This document shows, in pieces, positions 62,515-64,000 of a stretch of 64,000 bases of DNA. The notes beneath the pieces are model-generated. The model was given only the letters and a program-made list of their open reading frames with translations, did no database searches and was not told the DNA's origin. This DNA comes from Mastigocoleus testarum BC008 (GTDB lineage Bacteria > Cyanobacteriota > Cyanobacteriia > Cyanobacteriales > Nostocaceae): positions 1-64,000 of the forward strand of contig NZ_LMTZ01000098.1 of NCBI RefSeq assembly GCF_001456025.1, written 5' to 3'. How positions within the stretch are numbered: position 1 is the first letter of the stretch; every line of letters begins with the position of its first letter. The position numbers were made by a program, and so were the translations under genes.

Positions 62515-63559
62515 AATTAATTGCAAAATAAGAGTCAATCAAAGTAGCAGAACGAATAGATAAGCCTAAGTGGTATTGCGTGTACTGACGTAGAATTTTT
62601 TCGATGGATAACCAGACCGGATGGGTAGTTAAATTTTTAGCTATTTCCGATCTTGATAATTGTTGTAACATTTCTAGTTCTCTAGTACTCAATCTGTGGG
62701 ATACTCTTGGGATTTCTTGAGTATGATTAATTGTCTTATAAATTTCGGAATTCTCTTTTGTAACCGATGAAGGGACTGGTGATGAAGAGATTCGCGGTCG
62801 GGAAACTGAGTTGGACAGAACTACTTTCGGTACAGAATCTTGAACTGATGTAGAATTCTGAACTGATGTAGAATTCTGAACTGATATAGAATCCTGAATT
62901 AGTTTGTTTTCAGTAGCTTTACGCTGCTTGTGTAAGTTTTCCCAAGTTTTTAAACAAAGTATTCCACCTCCATTAATACTAAATCCTACCTGTGGTTCGG
63001 GTTCATTAAAATTAGGAACTAGAGAACGTTGGCTCAAACAACAAATATTAATTTGTGGCGTTACCCCTGCTAAAGCTAAAAGTTGAAAAAGCCCATGGGT
63101 CAAATAAGCTAAGATTTCATACTTATTTGAATCCAATTTACTTGACGTCCCATAACCACCAAACGTACTGTCCGGACTGATCGCTTCTAAACGACCGATA
63201 TGCTCATTAAATAGGTGGAAAAGCTCTGCTTGAGGTTGCTCGCTGAGTGCTTGACATAGTACAACTTCTGCTAAATATTGACTTGCTGCAAGTTTTCCCA
63301 AATCTTTTGCAAGCCCAGGATATGTTTTTACTGTTTGAGCTTGAGTAATTTTACCAAGACTTTTACCTTTCGCAATCAATAATTCATTAACCACAAACAC
63401 TCCACTCCTACCACCCAAGCTGGATTTGTGTTTGCGAGCACCAGGAGCAATGACTCGGATTAAACCATGCTCCTGAGTCAAAATTGTAACTATTCGGTCG
63501 GACTCACCAAATACTTGGGTTTTGAGATTAATACCAGTGGCTTTAAAAGTTTTACTCAT
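62498..63559 (-). CDS. recO: DNA repair protein RecO with low-complexity insertion
   Basis: The 353-residue protein begins KATGINLKTQVFGESDRIVTILTQEHGLIRVIAPGARKHKS, the RecO OB-fold. It has the helical domain with CQALSEQPQAELFHLFNEH and the terminal LSIRSATLIDSYFAI. RecO works with RecF and RecR to load RecA at gaps. Compared with about 250-290 residues usual in the family, it carries an extra Ser/Val/Gln-rich segment (about 215-285) containing QNSTSV repeats, encoded by three 18-base units (about 62838-62890). The insertion probably loops out. It lies between deoC and the MFS gene. Confidence 0.88.
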   Translation of the reverse strand: MSKTFKATGINLKTQVFGESDRIVTILTQEHGLIRVIAPGARKHKSSLGGRSGVFVVNELLIAKGKSLGKITQAQTVKTYPGLAKDLGKLAASQYLAEVVLCQALSEQPQAELFHLFNEHIGRLEAISPDSTFGGYGTSSKLDSNKYEILAYLTHGLFQLLALAGVTPQINICCLSQRSLVPNFNEPEPQVGFSINGGGILCLKTWENLHKQRKATENKLIQDSISVQNSTSVQNSTSVQDSVPKVVLSNSVSRPRISSSPVPSSVTKENSEIYKTINHTQEIPRVSHRLSTRELEMLQQLSRSEIAKNLTTHPVWLSIEKILRQYTQYHLGLSIRSATLIDSYFAINYDATV

Positions 63560-63613
63560 TAGTCAATAGTCAGTAGCTACATAGTAGCGAGCAAAGACAT
63601 CATATACAAACTA

Positions 63614-64000
63614 CTAGTAAACTACCGACCCCTGCTGTTTATTTTCAGTACGTTCGCGAAGTAGTTCTACACCTCGGGATGTACCTAACCTCGTCGCACC
63701 GGCTTGTATAAGTTCTAAAGCTTGTTGAATGGTACGAATACCTCCAGAAGCTTTTATACCTACCCTTTCTCCGGCAATTTCTTTCAACAATCTCACGTCT
63801 GCAACTGTAGCACCACCATTCCAACCAGTACTGGTTTTAAGGAAAGCTGCTCCGGCATCCAAAATAATTTCTGCTGCCAGTCGTTTTTCAGGCTCTGTAA
63901 GTAAATTTGTCTCCAGAATTACCTTAACAACCTGCCCTGTTGCTTCACAAATTTCTGCAATTTCTCGATGTACTTCATTAGTTTTGCCAGACTTTAACCA
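63614..64000 (-). CDS. deoC: Deoxyribose-phosphate aldolase (partial, runs past window end)
   Basis: The frame is open to the last base, so the N-terminus lies outside the window; 128 residues are visible. They read LKSGKTNEVHREIAEICEATG, KVILETNLLTEPEK, then DAGAAFLKTSTGW with the Schiff-base lysine and GIKASGGIRTIQQALELIQAGATRLGTSRG with the second catalytic lysine. The enzyme cleaves 2-deoxyribose 5-phosphate to acetaldehyde and glyceraldehyde 3-phosphate. It is about 50 bases upstream of recO on the same strand and probably shares a transcript with it. Confidence 0.95.
   Translation of the reverse strand, partial: WLKSGKTNEVHREIAEICEATGQVVKVILETNLLTEPEKRLAAEIILDAGAAFLKTSTGWNGGATVADVRLLKEIAGERVGIKASGGIRTIQQALELIQAGATRLGTSRGVELLRERTENKQQGSVVY

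Overview
The window is chromosomal DNA from a cyanobacterium, most likely a filamentous Nostocales-type organism. The evidence is a photosynthetic NDH-1 subunit (NdhN), the cyanobacterial version of the ribosomal protein super-operon (no rpsJ, rpsN or rpmD, but continuing through rpoA-rplQ-truA-rplM-rpsI-rpmE-prfA), repeated HIP1 octamers (GCGATCGC), many short tandem heptamer repeats between genes, and AT-rich spacers. I cannot name the species. Layout. 1-6.3 kb: minus-strand genes for a betaine/choline-type binding lipoprotein, a leaderless-looking HtrA protease, a membrane methyltransferase, a small cyanobacterial protein and a histidine kinase with an eroded ATP lid. 6.5-12.5 kb: an orphan DarG-type macrodomain gene, transaldolase and pyruvate kinase, with a decayed gpmA (phosphoglycerate mutase) in the 1.9 kb gap between the last two. 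12.7-30.2 kb: an accessory region with a 213 bp inverted-repeat element, a DUF3857/transglutaminase exported protein, a cupin, an Lhr-like helicase, tandem duplicated metallophosphoesterases, an FkbM methyltransferase, an RluA-type pseudouridine synthase with a long N-terminal extension, two SAM methyltransferases, an orphan ABC-2 permease, a Uma2 nuclease, a decayed HsdM tail next to a frameshifted unknown gene, and ndhN. 30.6-50.6 kb: a possible structured leader or ncRNA, a 14-nt tandem repeat and a promoter, followed by the ribosomal protein/secY/adk/infA/rpoA/truA/prfA cluster, all on the plus strand. This includes rpmJ (37 codons), found by reading the sequence directly. 51-56 kb: an ABC-F ATPase, gpmI (the intact phosphoglycerate mutase), secG and a membrane-anchored zinc protease. 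56.2-64 kb, minus strand: a GAF-GAF histidine kinase resembling the C-terminal half of HstK-type kinases, a GT4 glycosyltransferase, and a deoC-recO-MFS gene run in which recO and the MFS gene both carry in-frame tandem codon repeats. The translation cluster supplies ribosomal proteins, the Sec translocase (SecY, and SecG separately), adenylate kinase, IF-1, RNA polymerase alpha, a tRNA pseudouridine synthase and RF1, the usual growth-rate-coupled set. Pyruvate kinase, transaldolase and GpmI cover central carbon metabolism. No CRISPR array, tRNA, rRNA, prophage or intact transposase gene was seen.
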